A stretch of DNA of 64,000 nucleotides, from positions 1,362,549 to 1,426,548 of the forward strand of contig OY811978.1 in assembly GCA_963681505.1 (NCBI GenBank), written 5' to 3'. Positions 1 through 12,850 of this stretch are shown here, one piece after another. Numbering within the stretch: position 1 is the stretch's first letter; each line of letters opens with the position of its first letter. This stretch comes from Eunapius fragilis (lineage: Eukaryota; Porifera; Demospongiae; Spongillida; Spongillidae). The position numbers were made by a program, and so were the translations under genes. Under the pieces are notes generated by a model. The model was not told the DNA's origin. It searched no databases and saw only the letters and a list, made by a program, of their open reading frames with translations.

Positions 1-3000
1 GGTAGCCTCCTCTTCCCCAGCACCACCCTTACTACATTATGGGAAGGTAGCCCCCACTTCTCCAGCACCACCCTTACTACATTATGGGAAGGTAGCCACC
101 ACTTCCCCAGCACCATCCTTACTACATTATGGGAAGGTAGCCCCCACTTCCCCAGCACCACCCTTACTACATTATGGGAAGGTAGCCCCCACTTCCCCAG
201 CACCACCCTTACTACATTATGGGAAGGTAGCCCCCACTTCCCCTGCACCACCCTTACTACATTATGGGAAGGTAGCCCCCACTTCCCCAGCACCACCCTT
301 ACTACATTATGGGAAGGTAGCCCCCACTTCCCCTGCACCACCCTTACTACATTATGGGAAGGTAGCCTCCTCTTCCCCAGCACCACCCTTACTACATTAT
401 GGGAAGGTAGCCTCCACTTCCCCAGCACCACCCTTACTACATTATGGGAAGGTAGCCTTCACTTCCCCAGCACCACCCTTACTACATTATGGGAAGGTAG
501 CCTCCTCTTCCCCAGCACCACCCTTACTACATTATGGGAAGGTAGCCTCCACTTCCCCAGCACCACCCTTACTACATTATGGGAAGGTAGCCTTCACTTC
601 CCCAGCACCACCCTTACTACATTATGGGAAGGTAGCCTCCTCTTCCCCAGCACCACCCTTACTACATTATGGGAAGGTAGCCTCCTCTTCCCCAGCACCA
701 CCCTTACTACATTATGGGAAGGTAGCCTCCTCTTCCCCAGCACCACCCTTACTACATTATGGGAAGGTAGCCCCCACTTCCCCAGCACCACCCTTACTAC
801 ATTATGGGAAGGTAGCCCCCACTTCCCCAGCACCACCCTTACTACATTATGGGAAGGTAGCCTCCTCTTCCCCAGCACCAACCTTACTACATTATGGGAA
901 GGTAGCCTCCTCTTCCCCAGCACCAACCTTACTACATTATGGGAAGGTAGCCCCCACTTCCCCAGCACCATCCTTACTACATTATGGGAAGGTAGCCCCC
1001 ACTTCCCCTGCACCACCCTTACTACATTATGGGAAGGTAGCCTCCTCTTCCCCAGCACCACCCTTACTACATTATGGGAAGGTAGCCCCCACTTCCCCAG
1101 CACCACCCTTACTACATTATGGGAAGGTAGCCTCCTCTTCCCCAGCACCAATCTTACTACATTATGGGAAGGTAGCCTCCACTTCCCCAGCACCACCCTT
1201 ACTACATTATGGGAAGGTAGCCTCCTCTTCCCCAGCACCAACCTTACTACATTATGGGAAGGTAGCCCCCACTTCCCCTGCACCACCCTTACTACATTAT
1301 GGGAAGGTAGCCCCCACTTCCCCAGCACCACCCTTACTACATTATGGGAAGGTAGCCTCCTCTTCCCCAGCACCACCCTTACTACATTATGGGAAGGTAG
1401 CCTCCTCTTCTCCAGCACCACCCTTACTACATTATGGGAAGGTAGCCTCCTCTTCCCCAGCACCACCCTTACTACATTATGGGAAGGTAGCCTCCTCTTC
1501 CCCAGCACCACCCTTACTACATTATGGGAAGGTAGCCCCCACTTCCCCAGCACCACCCTTACTACATTATGGGAAGGTAGCCCCCACTTCCCCAGCACCA
1601 CCCTTACTACATTATGGGAAGGTAGCCCCCACTTCCCCAGCACCACCCTTACTACATTATGGGAAGGTAGTCTCCTCTTCCCCAGCACCACCCTTACTAC
1701 ATTATGGGAAGGTAGCCCCCACTTCCCCAGCACCATCATTACTACATTATGGGAAGGTAGCCACCACTTCCCCAGCACCACCATTACTACATTATGGGAA
1801 GGTAGCCTCCTCTTCCCCAGCACCACCCTTACTACATTATGGGAAGGTAGTCTCCTCTTCCCCAGCACCACCCTTACTACATTATGGGAAGGTAGCCCCC
1901 ACTTCCCCAGCACCACCCTTACTACATTATGAGAAGGTAGCCTCCTCTTCCCCAGCACCACCCTTACTACATTATGGGAAGGTAGCCCCCACTTCCCCAG
2001 CACCAACCTTACTACATTATGGGAAGGTAGCCTCCACTTCCCCAGCACCACCCTTACTACATTATGGGAAAGTAGCCCCCACTTCCCCAGCACCACCCTT
2101 ACTACATTATGGGAAGGTAGCCCCCACTTCCCCAGCACCACCCTTACTACATTATGGGAAGGTAGCCTCCTCTTCCCCAGCACCACCCTTACTACATTAT
2201 GGGAAGGTAGTCTCCTCTTCCCCAGCACCACCCTTACTACATTATGGGAAGGTAGCCTCCTCTTCCCCAGCACCACCCTTACTACATTATGGGAAGGGAG
2301 CCTCCACTTCCCCAGCACCACCCTTACTACATTATGGGAAGGTAGTCTCCTCTTCCCCAGCACCACCCTTACTACATTATGGGAAGGTAGCCTCCACTTC
2401 CCCAGCACCACCCTTACTACATTATGAGAAGGTAGCCCCCACTTCCCCAGCACCACCCTTACTACATTATGGGAAGGTAGCCTCCTCTTCTCCAGCACCA
2501 TCCTTACTATATTATGGGAAGGTAGCCTCCTCTTCCCCAGCACCACCCTTACTACATTATGGGAAGGTAGCCTCCACTTCCCCAGCACCATCCTTACTAC
2601 ATTATGGGAAGGTAGCCACCACTTCCCCAGCACCACCCTTACTACATTATGGGAAGGTAGCCTCCACTTCCCCAGCACCATCCTTACTACATTATGGGAA
2701 GGTAGCCACCACTTCCCCAGCACCACCCTTACTACATTATGGGAAGGTAGCCTCCTCTTCCCCAGCACCACCCTTACTACATTATGGGAAGGTAGCCCCC
2801 ACTTCCCCAGCACCACCCTTACTACATTATGGGAAGGTAGCCCCCACTTCCCCAGCACCACCCTTACTACATTATGGGAAGGTAGCCTCCACTTCCCCAG
2901 CACCACCCTTACTACATTATGAGAAGGTAGCCCCCACTTCCCCAGCACCACCCTTACTACATTATGGGAAGGTAGCCTCCACTTCCCCAGCACCACCCTT

Positions 3001-3815
3001 ACTACATTATGGGAAGGTAGCCACCACTTCCCCAGCACCACCCTTACTACATTATGGGAAGGTAGCCTCCACTTCCCCAGCACCATCCTTACTACATTAT
3101 GGGAAGGTAGCCCCCACTTCCCCAGCACCACCCTTACTACATTATGGGAAGGTAGCCTTCACTTCCCCAGCACCACCCTTACTACATTATGGGAAGGTAG
3201 CCCCCACTTCCCCAGCACCATCCTTACTACATTATGGGAAGGTAGCCTCCACTTCCCCAGCACCACCCTTACTACATTATGGGAAGGTAGCCTCCTCTTC
3301 CCCAGCACCACCCTTACTACATTATGGGAAGGTAGCCTCAACTTCCCCAGCACCATCCTTACTACATTATGGGAAGGTAGCCTCAACTTCCCCAGCACCA
3401 TCCTTACTACATTATGGGAAGGTAGCCCCCACTTCCCCAGCACCACCCTTACTACATTATGGGAAGGGAGCCTCCTCTTCCCCAGCACCACCCTTACTAC
3501 ATTATGGGAAGGTAGCCTCCACTTCCCCAGCACCACCCTTACTACATTATGGGAAGGTAGCCTCAACTTCCCCAGCACCACCCTTACTACATTATGGGAA
3601 GGAAGCCTCCACTTCTCCAGCACCATCCTTACTACATTATGGGAAGGTAGCCTCCACTTCCCCAGCACCATCCTTACTACATTATGGGAAGGAAGCCTCC
3701 ACTTCCCCAGCACCATCCTTACTACATTATGGGAAGGTAGCCTCCACTTCCCCAGCACCACCCTTACTACATTATGGGAAGGTAGCCTCCACTTCCCCAG
3801 CACCATTCTTACTAC
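1..3815. repeat. 45-bp minisatellite array, about 85 copies
   Basis: Head-to-tail 45-bp units run from the window edge to about 3815. Each contains a constant block reading CCCTTACTACATTATGGGAA and a variable block (CCTCC/CCCCC/CCACC/CTTCA followed by ACTTCC or TCTTCC). Units differ at a handful of recurring positions, so the array is a mosaic of variant types. Because 45 is divisible by 3, the minus strand stays open for long stretches as a 15-residue repeat. The variable column swings freely among Trp, Arg, Gly and Leu, and there is no initiation context or flanking exon, so I read it as non-coding. The array ends abruptly in unique sequence. The left boundary lies outside the window. Confidence 0.97.
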
Positions 3816-4268
3816 CCAAAATGTGATGAGGGGTCGAAAATTTCTGGCACATGTACAGAAATCCTACAATGACACTTTTTAACCTTTTTGTCCAATTCCA
3901 TAAATCACTAACTGTTTTTGGCTACAATCTAAGCTCAGTTTCTCCTTTCTGCTCATGCGCCGATTGCAATAATTTTATACATGCACACGTGCATTGCATG
4001 TAATTTTTTGTTATTAAATGATTGATCATAAGCCGTATGGCACTCAGAAATCACCCTCCTCAAGCTAGTATTGCCCCCATCGATACTATATTACATGTAC
4101 CTGCGTAGGAACAACTCCGCAATATATACTGATTTTAATTAGCTCCACAGGAAGCTCTTGCTGCATTTGCTAGCTTACTGTTAAACACGAACAAGCCTAA
4201 TCTATACTAGCCAACTTGCCATCACGCACTTCAGTACATCCAAACAAATGTCACACTAACGCTGTACT
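3816..4268. other. unique intergenic sequence, no gene recognised
   Basis: AT-rich single-copy-looking sequence to the right of the minisatellite. I saw no open frame with recognisable protein character, no RNA gene and no clear repeat. Confidence 0.5.
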
Positions 4269-4480
4269 TAGTTGGGCGTAGCCCGATCTTCGCGTTTGGC
4301 GAAAGGTCAGGTATATATACCCATCTGATAGCGTATGTGGCTATATGTGATAATAGCCTACATATATTAATAGTCCATGCTCATTATCAGATGGGTACAA
4401 ATCTTGGTTATATATACATGTAGGGCTGATACCCGGACCTTCGGCCAAAACGCGAAGGTCCGGGTATCAACCCTACATTA
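4269..4480. mobile_element. palindromic MITE-like element with strong terminal hairpin
   Basis: The blocks around 4275-4330 and 4383-4470 are imperfect inverted copies: GTATATATACCCATCTGATA on the left, the complementary TATCAGATGGGTAC...TATATATAC on the right. Inside the right arm, 4419-4444 and 4453-4478 form a nearly perfect stem around GCCAAAA (CCCGGACCTTCG pairing with CGAAGGTCCGGG). This is typical of a foldback or miniature element. No transposase is associated and the exact termini are unclear. Confidence 0.6.
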
Positions 4481-6045
4481 TAGCACAATTAGTATTACTT
4501 TACCCGTCGTTTCCTCCATTGCCGAAACTTGTGAGACAAAACAGAACAAACAGAACATATGCTGTGTTTTTATGTTTACTGATGGATATTAGAATTTTTA
4601 GCTTGGCAAGTGGTGGGCCCGAAAAGTATTGAAAAGCTCTGGACAAATTAATAAAGCCCCAGACCCGAGTGAGGGAACTTACAGCTCACACATGTGGGGG
4701 GTGGTATGCAGATTTGATTCCAGTGAGGCGTTTTTCTCTCTGTGCGCATGCAAGAATATCCCGACGATCAATTGGTGAGTTCACATATACTGATCATTTG
4801 TGCTTCCAACTTATCGATCAAGTCATCCACATGTATACCAATGAAATGTATACTAAACTCAAATCGGTGCATGGTATCTTTGAAGCTTTGTGCAGATATA
4901 CGAACTTGCGCGACTACATGTTCTGCTTGTCCATGTCATCTGGAACACATAATTTATTCCTGCACATTAGACCAGATTAATTTCATGTCGGTCACTGTGC
5001 TGCTCATCAGCTAAATTTCTGTATAGCCAATGATGCAGCACTCTAGGTTCTAAATGCAATTAGCACAATAATGGAAATGGCCAAGTGTTGGTTCTTTTTT
5101 CGCTACCACGGCAGCGAAGCCTTAACTATGAAAATTGTGAGATTGGATTATTAACTCGATGAAATAATGCGATATAATATCGCGATATTTTACTCATATA
5201 GACTGAGACGATATCGATATCGGCAAAAGACCATATCGCTGCAACACTGGATATACGGCCCTAACCTGCGCTATAGGCATGAAACTCGGGGTCGACAAAG
5301 TTGAGTACGAAGCCTCAAATGATTTTGTTAGCTTGGAGGGAAGGGTATTCCTTCACCCAATCTTTTGTTAAGTTTGAATTTTCGGACTCGCCACACAAGT
5401 TTGGCAGCTCACTACTGGCTTGCTCTCCATGCTTTAGTGTCCATGCATACCGTCGGCATGTTGATTATAGGCGGACACATTGAAACTTGAAAGCTCCAGA
5501 GCGCGAGTCCGATATATGTATTAAACATGAGGGGGAGGGTAGTACCCCTCCCTCCCAGCAAGGGTTACACGTTTACCTAACAGCAAACAGCAGAAACAGT
5601 AGGAACAGTAGCAACAGCCATCGTAATCACGCCACAGGCTTTTACCGTTACGTAAACGAAGTGGGGGGTGGGGGACTGCATAAGTTCTGTTCGGTCACTC
5701 TAGATTCTGATCACCGAATACCTCCCCTACGCTTGTTTTACGCATTTTAAAAAGGATTGCCATTACTGTTAAAATATACATACCAATGTAAGTACTTAAA
5801 CGGTCTATAAAGGGCGTGTTTTGGGGGTAAAAACGCGCCCTTGGTGTGTAATTGTACTACTCCCGCGATGAGTTCAGGACAAAGACATTAACATCTGAGA
5901 CTTACCAAAGGTCACTTTGTAAAAGTATGGAAATAAAAGAGCAAGTAGTACACGCATCGACATGGACCCGTCACCAAACAGAGAAACAAATATAGCTTGG
6001 ACCCGGTACCGGCCCTAAACTTAAAGTGGTCCTACCTAAAAGTGG
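4481..6045. other. no recognisable gene
   Basis: Only short open frames occur here (the longest about 100 codons). None shows a domain, signal peptide or plausible splice structure that I recognise. A small AT-rich stretch at 5150-5220 has alternating GATATC-like words. No feature can be supported. Confidence 0.45.
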
Positions 6046-6145
6046 TCCGGCGGACCATTTTTGGTCGCCAAAATTGTCCGGCCGGACCACCTTTGGACGC
6101 TAAAATTAGTCCGCCCGGACCATATTTGTCCGCCAAAAAAGGTCC
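6046..6145. repeat. short tandem repeat, about 32-bp units rich in GTCCGG/CGGACC
   Basis: Three diverged units each contain a GTCCGGCCGGACC-type palindrome followed by a GGTCGCCAAAATT-type stretch. Related words recur at 13400-13490 and at 17288-17310 and 17498-17510, where GCCGGACCACT lies inside a TIR element. This array is therefore probably an internally amplified end of the same dispersed family. Confidence 0.6.
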
Positions 6146-7050
6146 TGCCTTTCCAAAAACGGTCCGCTATTCAGATCGTAGTTAACTATAACACGCAAAG
6201 TCTGTCCTAGCTTTTTTTATTCTTCAGCTGGAGGACAATGTGTCTGGCTTGCTATTGACAATATTATAATTTCAAGGCACCACATGTAATAAAGGGAGAG
6301 TGATAAATTATATAAATTATAAATGCATTGTGCCATGCTCAGTGAATACATACACAAGCAAAACACATGCTGCATGTGATGCAATAAGCAATGCTTATGC
6401 TGAGGAGCTATTGTCAATCTGTGGTCAATGCCCAGTAACTCTGTAGATTTGATTCCATTAATTATTCCAATAACCATGTATTTATAAGCAGCGATAATTA
6501 TATGCAAGAGGATGAATGCCTTGAATTATAATGATTCACTACAATAGTGTATAACTCTAACTGCATGCCTAGAAGAATAGTTCTTTTTATAATGACTTCC
6601 CCATGCTGCATACATGAAATAACTGAAGGGAGGAGGAGGAGGAACAAGAGGAGGTAAGGGGGAGGAGGTATTAGGAGAAGAGGAAAAGGGATGGTGTGAG
6701 TAGATGGTGATAAAGCACCCTCATCCCTCTGCTCCCCCCCCCCCCCCCCCCCCCCCATATCCCTGCACGTGACCATGTGAGGAGTGTTGCTGTTTCCTCC
6801 ATTATTAAGAAGATGTTGGCACGTCCAACACCTCACGTGTAAGCATAAACATGCATTAAGTATTTCCCTGTTTACATGGACATGTATTACTTATTTCCTT
6901 ATTTACTGCCTGTGCATGCATATTGCTGGAACCATATGTAGGGAAGGGATGTATGGTGACCCTGTGGGTCATATGTACACATCACATGTAAAGTATTCAC
7001 GTGTCATGGTAAAGTCTATACTGTTCTTTTTGTGATGCATCAAACCAGTT
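6146..7050. other. no gene; GA-rich stretch and poly-C tract
   Basis: The region holds a purine-rich stretch at 6625-6700 and a poly-C run of about 20 at 6736-6757. Open frames are short and low-complexity. Nothing else was recognised. Confidence 0.5.
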
Positions 7051-8062
7051 CTGAACATCCCATTCTAATAAGAGTCCACTGACATGTCCCGTCCCCCACA
7101 ACTCCCCTGAGGAATTAGGTGCTTGTTCAATTCATTTTAAAACTTTGGGCCATTGTCTGTTGTAATAAACTTGGGCAAACCCATGCATTCGCATGAAAAT
7201 CTGCAAGGATAGAATACAGTGAATCACATTATCAGTGTGCATGGCATTGTATCTATGTACTATAACTTGATACAAACTTAAGCACGTATACACATGTATT
7301 GCGCTGTTTATAATTTAAACGCATAGGCAAAACTGTTGCTTCCATTAACAATACCTTGAAGAGTGCATTGGCAACTCCAATTGCATGTTTAGATGGAAGT
7401 GGGACTACTTCTACCATTTAGATAAGTAGTCACACACAGTCAGGATGTATTGATTTCCTACGTCGCAAGTGGCCCAACAAAATCAATGCCAATGTGATTC
7501 CATGGTGACTTCACTGGACCGGGTGCAGTTCTAGGGCAGTATGAAGGCTTTTCCGGTTCGCATGCTTGCAGATAAAACCTGTAGTTAGATTCATTAAGGT
7601 AGTCTTAATAGATGCTATGGCTAAAAATCTAAGTCGCATGTCTCATGAGCCTTGTCATTCATAGCTTTGACCATTCTAGGCCTAATAAAGCATTCACTGA
7701 TCCTGCTCAGAGTTCGCTTCACTCCCATGTGCCCAGACAATATTCATGCAGACTGAATACGACGCTGCTCTAACTTTCTTAACTCCATAAATATTGTTTC
7801 CATTGTCTATAATGAAGCACTACCCATGACTTGCAGACGACACAATTGCGTGCATTACCCAAATTGAAATAAATAAACCTTCCCCTTCTTCTTCTTCTTC
7901 TTCTTAAAGTACCTTTCGCAAGAAATTTCTGAGCCTTTCTTTGTATGCATCGCTTGCCATGTTACGCCTGCACCCACCAGGTACATTACTTACCAAGTAC
8001 TCACATGCTTCTTCTACTAGGTCACCACTATTGGCATCTCCCTCTTCACTTGAATAAGCCAT
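7050..8062 (-). pseudogene. decayed integrase-type (DDE) transposon protein, Ginger/gypsy-like
   Basis: Reading the minus strand leftwards from an ATG at 8062, there is first a 53-codon open segment (to about 7904, containing DLVEEACEYLV). Frame-shifting fragments follow that resemble an integrase. These are an HMGVKRTLSRI zinc-finger-like segment near 7690-7720, a NQYILTVCDYLSKW segment near 7410-7470 that matches the first catalytic-Asp region of retroviral-type integrases, and a PKFITTDNGPKF-like segment near 7120-7180 that fits the second Asp region. Stops and frame changes separate them, so the gene is dead. An independent Met start ahead of the zinc-binding region suggests a Ginger-type DNA transposon rather than a polyprotein, but a gypsy integrase remains possible. 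No terminal repeats were identified. Confidence 0.55.
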
Positions 8063-8083
8063 TTTCACAGAGAATAGGATTAA

Positions 8084-8105
8084 TGCACTTGTCAATGGTA
8101 ACTGC

Positions 8106-8139
<34 letters not shown>

Positions 8140-8215
8140 CCCCAATCCGGGACATATGGGGGATTTGACATTTATTAAATCAAATGCCCCACTGTTGGGG
8201 ACTAATAACTGGTCA
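8084..8215. mobile_element. fragment of a dispersed element with poly-C tract
   Basis: The words TGCACTTGTCAATGGTAACTG followed by a poly-C run of more than 30 and GGGACATATGGGG recur elsewhere. Position 14677-14706 repeats TGCACTTGTCAATGATAACT plus poly-C. Positions 13270-13370 carry the inverse: CATATGTCCC, poly-G, TGCAGTTATG and CCATTGACAGGTGCAT. Position 16594-16612 has ACCATTGACAGGTGCATTA. The shared terminal word with an adjacent homopolymer marks an interspersed repeat family. Full boundaries are not resolved. Confidence 0.55.
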
Positions 8216-8639
8216 AATAAACCCTCCTCGACCCAGTCCCGTTACATGTTTGATACCTTTTATAACCAAAAATTTTGTTCCTGATATTCAAAACGAACGC
8301 GCGTTAGCCTTTGCCTCATAGCAACGAACCCGACAACCGATGTCACTTGGAATTTGCTTTGCACCAAGACACCAAATGCACAATATACCTTTTAAAAAAC
8401 ATACTAGAAGTGGCAAACACCTCTGATTGCTCTGATTGTTATAGCAAAGCATAAATCACCCAGCCTTACGTTGCTAACTGTCAGCATGGATTGAAACAAT
8501 CGACTTACGCACTGAGTATTTCGATATGGTGCGTACAAAAAGGGAATATGACATTCAGGAACTGAGAAAGGCCAAACAACAAATACAGCGGTAAAGTACA
8601 CAGTAGGTTGTATCTGTTTTTGCTAAATACTAACGATGA

Positions 8640-11600
8640 CGCATTTTCTGAACTATACGTTGAGCGTTCAAAAATGTTCTTTATTCTCTTTGCGGGAGGT
8701 GGGATGGCAGCTAGCAATTGTGGCTCGATACTTAAGAAATGTTCTTTCACTATACACTGTAGGTTCTTCACTCTGTCTCTGATGGGAGCATATTCCAGGG
8801 CAAGCGGATTAAATTTGGCATGTATAGACTCTGCACCTTGTTCACCACAAGAAGACCAAAGCCAACATGGTTTGCATTAGCCCACTGTACAGCATGATCC
8901 TCCAGAAGGTGCATTTATATTGTAACTGTGCCTCAGGAAATGTATCCCAATAGAAAGAAATAACTCTTGAATAGCCTGTTGAGGACAAATTTTAGAAATG
9001 AATTGCATAAAAGTCGTTACTTACCTTGTCTAGTGCTTGAGCATGTGCATCATCGATATCACAAAATGCTGTAATAAACTGTGACATTTTCATCAGATCG
9101 ATGGGGCAGTTTTTATTGTGCCATTTGTGAGATTGATGTAGTACAAAGGGTCTTGACATTGGGTAGCTGAGAAAAATAGCCATGTAATATGAATTTTTAT
9201 CTGCGTAATAAAAAGTTCTATACCTTCAGTGCCTGATGGATATGGTTGCCAATAAATGCTCAACTGAATTACTGCTGTCTTTGAACTCCAAAGGATTGCA
9301 AAGCATTGTCAAGTGTCTTGACAAATGGCCCTTCTTTTTCACAAAACCCTTTTTGCACTGTATTTATTGCAACTTACAATTGACTTGACAGATTTCATTT
9401 TGCTTGCTTGTTTCAGAAGAGACTTGGCTAGAGGATTTCTGTTGCTATTCATTAATGCCATATAAGTTGCCATTTGCTTCAGTTCTTGCTGTGACTGCCA
9501 GGCCTCTCAGGCTCCACTAGGTGAGATGGCATGCTTTGCAGTGCTTCACTGTACTTTGAAAAGTTGGAAGCATCAAAGTCAGTGGTAAGTGAGGCTAACT
9601 CCAGGTCCAGCTGACAGCACAAAGCTTCCAGCAAATGGAATAGCTTGGTAAAGATGCCCAGTATTATGTGGAGGCCAGATGGGCAAACCTATTTTTTAAT
9701 TCATGCTCATGCATTGCGCAATATGCTTGGTGAATTTACCTGCAAGAGTGGAATGTCAAAAATAGGGGGTGAGATACAGTTTTTAAAAACTTCTGTGCAT
9801 CTTTTTTGATTCCCCTGCTAAGATAAAGCACTGGTGATAAGCATGCATAACGTCAAGGAGCATGTCCTCGGACTGATAAAGGGATTGCCATCTTCTCACT
9901 CTTGATGATGCAGTATGGACAAGGGTAGCATCCTATTGCATGATCATGATTTTACAGAACTTACATTAAATATGTATTGATCTCACTTCACATACCACTG
10001 GCTCCTGATATGCCCTACATCTTGAACAGAAACTCATAGTCCCCACACACTAATACTTTGGTCGCGCAAATAAATAAAATATTAATAATGTATTTTTACT
10101 TGTAAAAAATATTACCTACCTCTATTTCATTCCATGCAGGTGTTCAACCTGGTCTTTAAAGTGGTCAAGTGCCATATGCAAATTGGTGATGCTATCACCA
10201 GCTGTAAAGCAGCTGGTCACACACGTGTTATGCACTGAGTTCATTGACAATCTGGAAATTCATCTTGAATGTTCCACCACCCTTATCTCCTCCTATCTTT
10301 AGCCACACCTCCCTAGGAGGCATAAAACTTTCATGCCAGGTAAGCCTGCCTGCCCTAAAAACATACATGTATTCCGGTCAGAGTATTAATCCATCTGTCT
10401 TGAATTCTCTTCAGTACCTTTCATTCCCATCTTAAAGTTGTGCAACCTTGTTCACAAGGAGCTCTTCTTATTTCCCCTCCATCAGAAGGAATTGGAAATG
10501 AAAAGGGGGCAATCTCTCCTTTCAGGTTATCACCCACAATCTGGGTTGAAATGTTCGCATCCTCTCCCTCCCCAGCAAGACGAATCCCTGATGATTTCAG
10601 CCACCTGAAAAAGACAGTGAGTTATACCTCCTGCACTATTTTTTACTATAGGCGCAATTTATTCCAAGGCATGGCAAGCGCAGCCTTTATTGTCAATACC
10701 TCAGCAGCCCCGATTTCTCTTGAAGATGATGCCTGCTTCATCCAACAAAGATTGGCACTCTTTAGCAGTGAGGGTGAATACTTCTCTCTGGATGAGGGCA
10801 GATGAATCTCCTCCATTTATAATGCTGCGTATAGACTGCATTTCAGAGCACCTTGTCTTTACTGTCTTTGCACAGGCAGCTGAGGTTTGTTGCCTGGCTT
10901 TGGTAAGGTGTATGAATATGATTGTTTAAGTGATAAATTGTTAATATGTAATACCACCAGTATCATACCATCACTAATTACGCTTAACTTGTCCTCCTAA
11001 TCCTGTAGCAAGCTGTATGGCACCTGTATCAGGACTACAGGATACAGCCCTCTTCAGAAGTTCCGCTGCTTGTCTTTTTTCTCCAGGTGTAAGCGATGGT
11101 ACACATTCGTGTGCATCATATTCTACAGCTTTAGCATCCCGACCACAACTTGTACAATGAACCAAAATAACATCTGATAAAAGCAGAAGTATAGCATTCG
11201 ATTCTGGTCTGATATGAGATGGAACCAGGGGGCCATCATCTCAGCAGAAAGGACAGTTTACAGAACTAGAGGCTGCTATCATATCAACAATGCACTTGGT
11301 GCATACGAGTGGACTGCATGCATGTTCCAGTGGCTGTGGGAGAATATTGGAACACAATGCACATTTCAGCTCTTTCAAGATTGACATGTTGTTCTTGGCT
11401 GCCATTAGTGGACAAGGCTCATGTAGAACAATTGGAGGAGGGGCAATCTTCCACAGATGGGTAATGAGCAAGTTAGGAGTGATGCCTGTTTGCCATGCAT
11501 TAGCTGCTGTCGACCTCCTAACATGTCCATGTGCGCACATTTTGAAGTGCTCACATACCTGCTGTTATTTCATATATATGATTAAGCAATAGTTCTACCT

Positions 11601-11745
11601 TGTATTCCTTTTCCTCATGCTTAAGCCACTGAAATGGGATCACAGCACACTTGTAATACAACCCCTTTGTGATTCTCTGCATAGAATGCTTGCAACAGAT
11701 GCAGAATCTTTCTGGCTGTGTGGGCATCATCACCAGAGGTGTCAA
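8640..11745 (-). pseudogene. decayed transposase with RAG1-N-terminus-like RING region (N-RAG-TP-like)
   Basis: Minus-strand fragments read N to C as follows. A Cys pair, FCICCKHSM, lies near 11700. A RING-like block at 11241-11400 reads CALC...CSPLVCTKCIVDM...CPFC. A CTSCGRDAKAVEYDAHEC zinc motif at 10974-11165 precedes LTPGEKRQAAELLKRAV. Further segments are ALDHFKDQVEHLHG near 10140-10200, CGDYEFLFKM-stop-GISGASG near 10000-10040, GLHIILGIFTKLFHLLEAL near 9620-9690, and AESIHAKFNPLALEY near 8760-8830. I recall this order from a widespread animal transposase family in which a RAG1-like N-terminus is fused to an unrelated transposase body (the N-RAG-TP type from molluscs). Stops and frameshifts interrupt it throughout, so it is inactive. 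Family assignment is from memory; the degenerate open frames are directly visible. No TIRs were found. Confidence 0.6.
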
Positions 11746-11749
11746 TGCT

Positions 11750-12100
11750 AAAGGCAGTTTTCAGCTCTGCTGAGAAAACCTTGCAGTGGTAGCTAGTATT
11801 TGGTTTCTCTCTGAAAAAGCCTCAGCCCACACACTCTGCAATGTATAGGCACTTGCTGGATGTGGTACTCCATTCGTATAATCATGTTCGTGTACAATGC
11901 GTACGCTTGTAGGTAGCTACAACTTTATGGATTATTCATAAAATACACTATAGGCTTGTTAATGGCGATAGAAAATACGCCAGCGCTTTAGGCTTGCATA
12001 TTCCGATTGTCACATGCCTTCTGGTCATTTATATTATATGCTTATACCTCATAGATCAGTACACAGAGTCCACGCAGCCGAGTTTCGTAACCAACCCTCT
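11750..12100. other. no gene recognised
   Basis: Unremarkable sequence between the decayed transposase and the TIR element at 12103. No coding or structural signal was noticed. Confidence 0.4.
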
Positions 12101-12102
12101 TA

Positions 12103-12161
12103 GGGGGCGTCTCCAAACTAGTTTGGAAAAGATAACGTCATAGTGACATTTCATTATTACC

Positions 12162-12192
<31 letters not shown>

Positions 12193-12350
12193 ACACACAC
12201 CCCTCAAATGGACCATGATATCGAAGGTTGTGGGAGTCTGGACGCCATTTTTTGGTCAGTACATCGTCACAAACCTGGACCCCCCCCCCCCCCCCCCCCC
12301 TCCAACGTCAAAATGACGTTAACTTTTCCAAAATAGTTTGGAGACGCCCC
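12103..12350. mobile_element. non-autonomous TIR element (MITE), about 248 bp
   Basis: The left end GGGGCGTCTCCAAACTAGTT and the right end AAATAGTTTGGAGACGCCCC are inverted repeats of about 27 bp extending to GGAAAAG/CTTTTCC. The interior has two poly-C runs, a short CA microsatellite (12178-12200) and a further inverted pair (GATAACGTCAT / ATGACGTTAAC). Flanking TTA on the left and ATTA on the right are compatible with a TTA/TAA target duplication, but the duplication is not certain. There is no coding capacity. Confidence 0.75.
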
Positions 12351-12572
12351 ATTAATAATGTGCAACGTGCTCTTATAAAAACGGCCTGCGCATACTGTTA
12401 TGGTGCGATTTGAGGTGTGAGCATAGAATGAATATGTCAGGAAAATGTGTCTAGTGTTCTCAGTTATTTATTGTTCTTTTGAGTAAAAACATTGGGTGTC
12501 TTTAATTAGCAGTCATTTCACCATTTCAAAACCAATACCGTAATGGTCTAATTATTAGCGCAGTTTCCAGCC

Positions 12573-12850
12573 GCAAACAACCGTGTAAGCCCCCTCAGAT
12601 TTTTGCAGTTGAGTTATTAAAATTTCTGAAGCCGTTAATAATCAATTGTAAAGCGCGAGAGTTGCATGTGACGCCACACGCGCTGCGTCACACACTTGTA
12701 ATTGCTGATTGAGTTGGAAGTGTACTGCTCTTTGGTTTGTGCGTAGCAAGCCAGGAGAGCAGCGACATCGTATTCACAAACAAAACCCATCCGCACGCAA
12801 AAGTAACCACAAATAGGTTAAATTTAAAAATTATTTTTAATAGTTACCAA
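12573..12850. repeat. dispersed repeat, copy A (copy B at 57285-57545)
   Basis: About 250 bp starting at CAGATTTTTGCAGTTGAG is repeated nearly base for base at 57285-57545 in the same orientation, including TTGAGTTGGAAGTGTAC and CACAAATAGGTTAAATTTA. The two copies differ by scattered substitutions and two short indels (copy B has extra bases around 57350 and 57385). No terminal inverted repeats or coding capacity were seen, so the class is unknown. Confidence 0.8.

Noticed and set aside
594-3806. Long minus-strand open frames made of 15-residue repeats (VLGKW-LPSHNVVR)
   Set aside because: They follow from a 45-bp tandem unit divisible by three. Residue variation is unconstrained and there is no start context, splice site or flanking domain.
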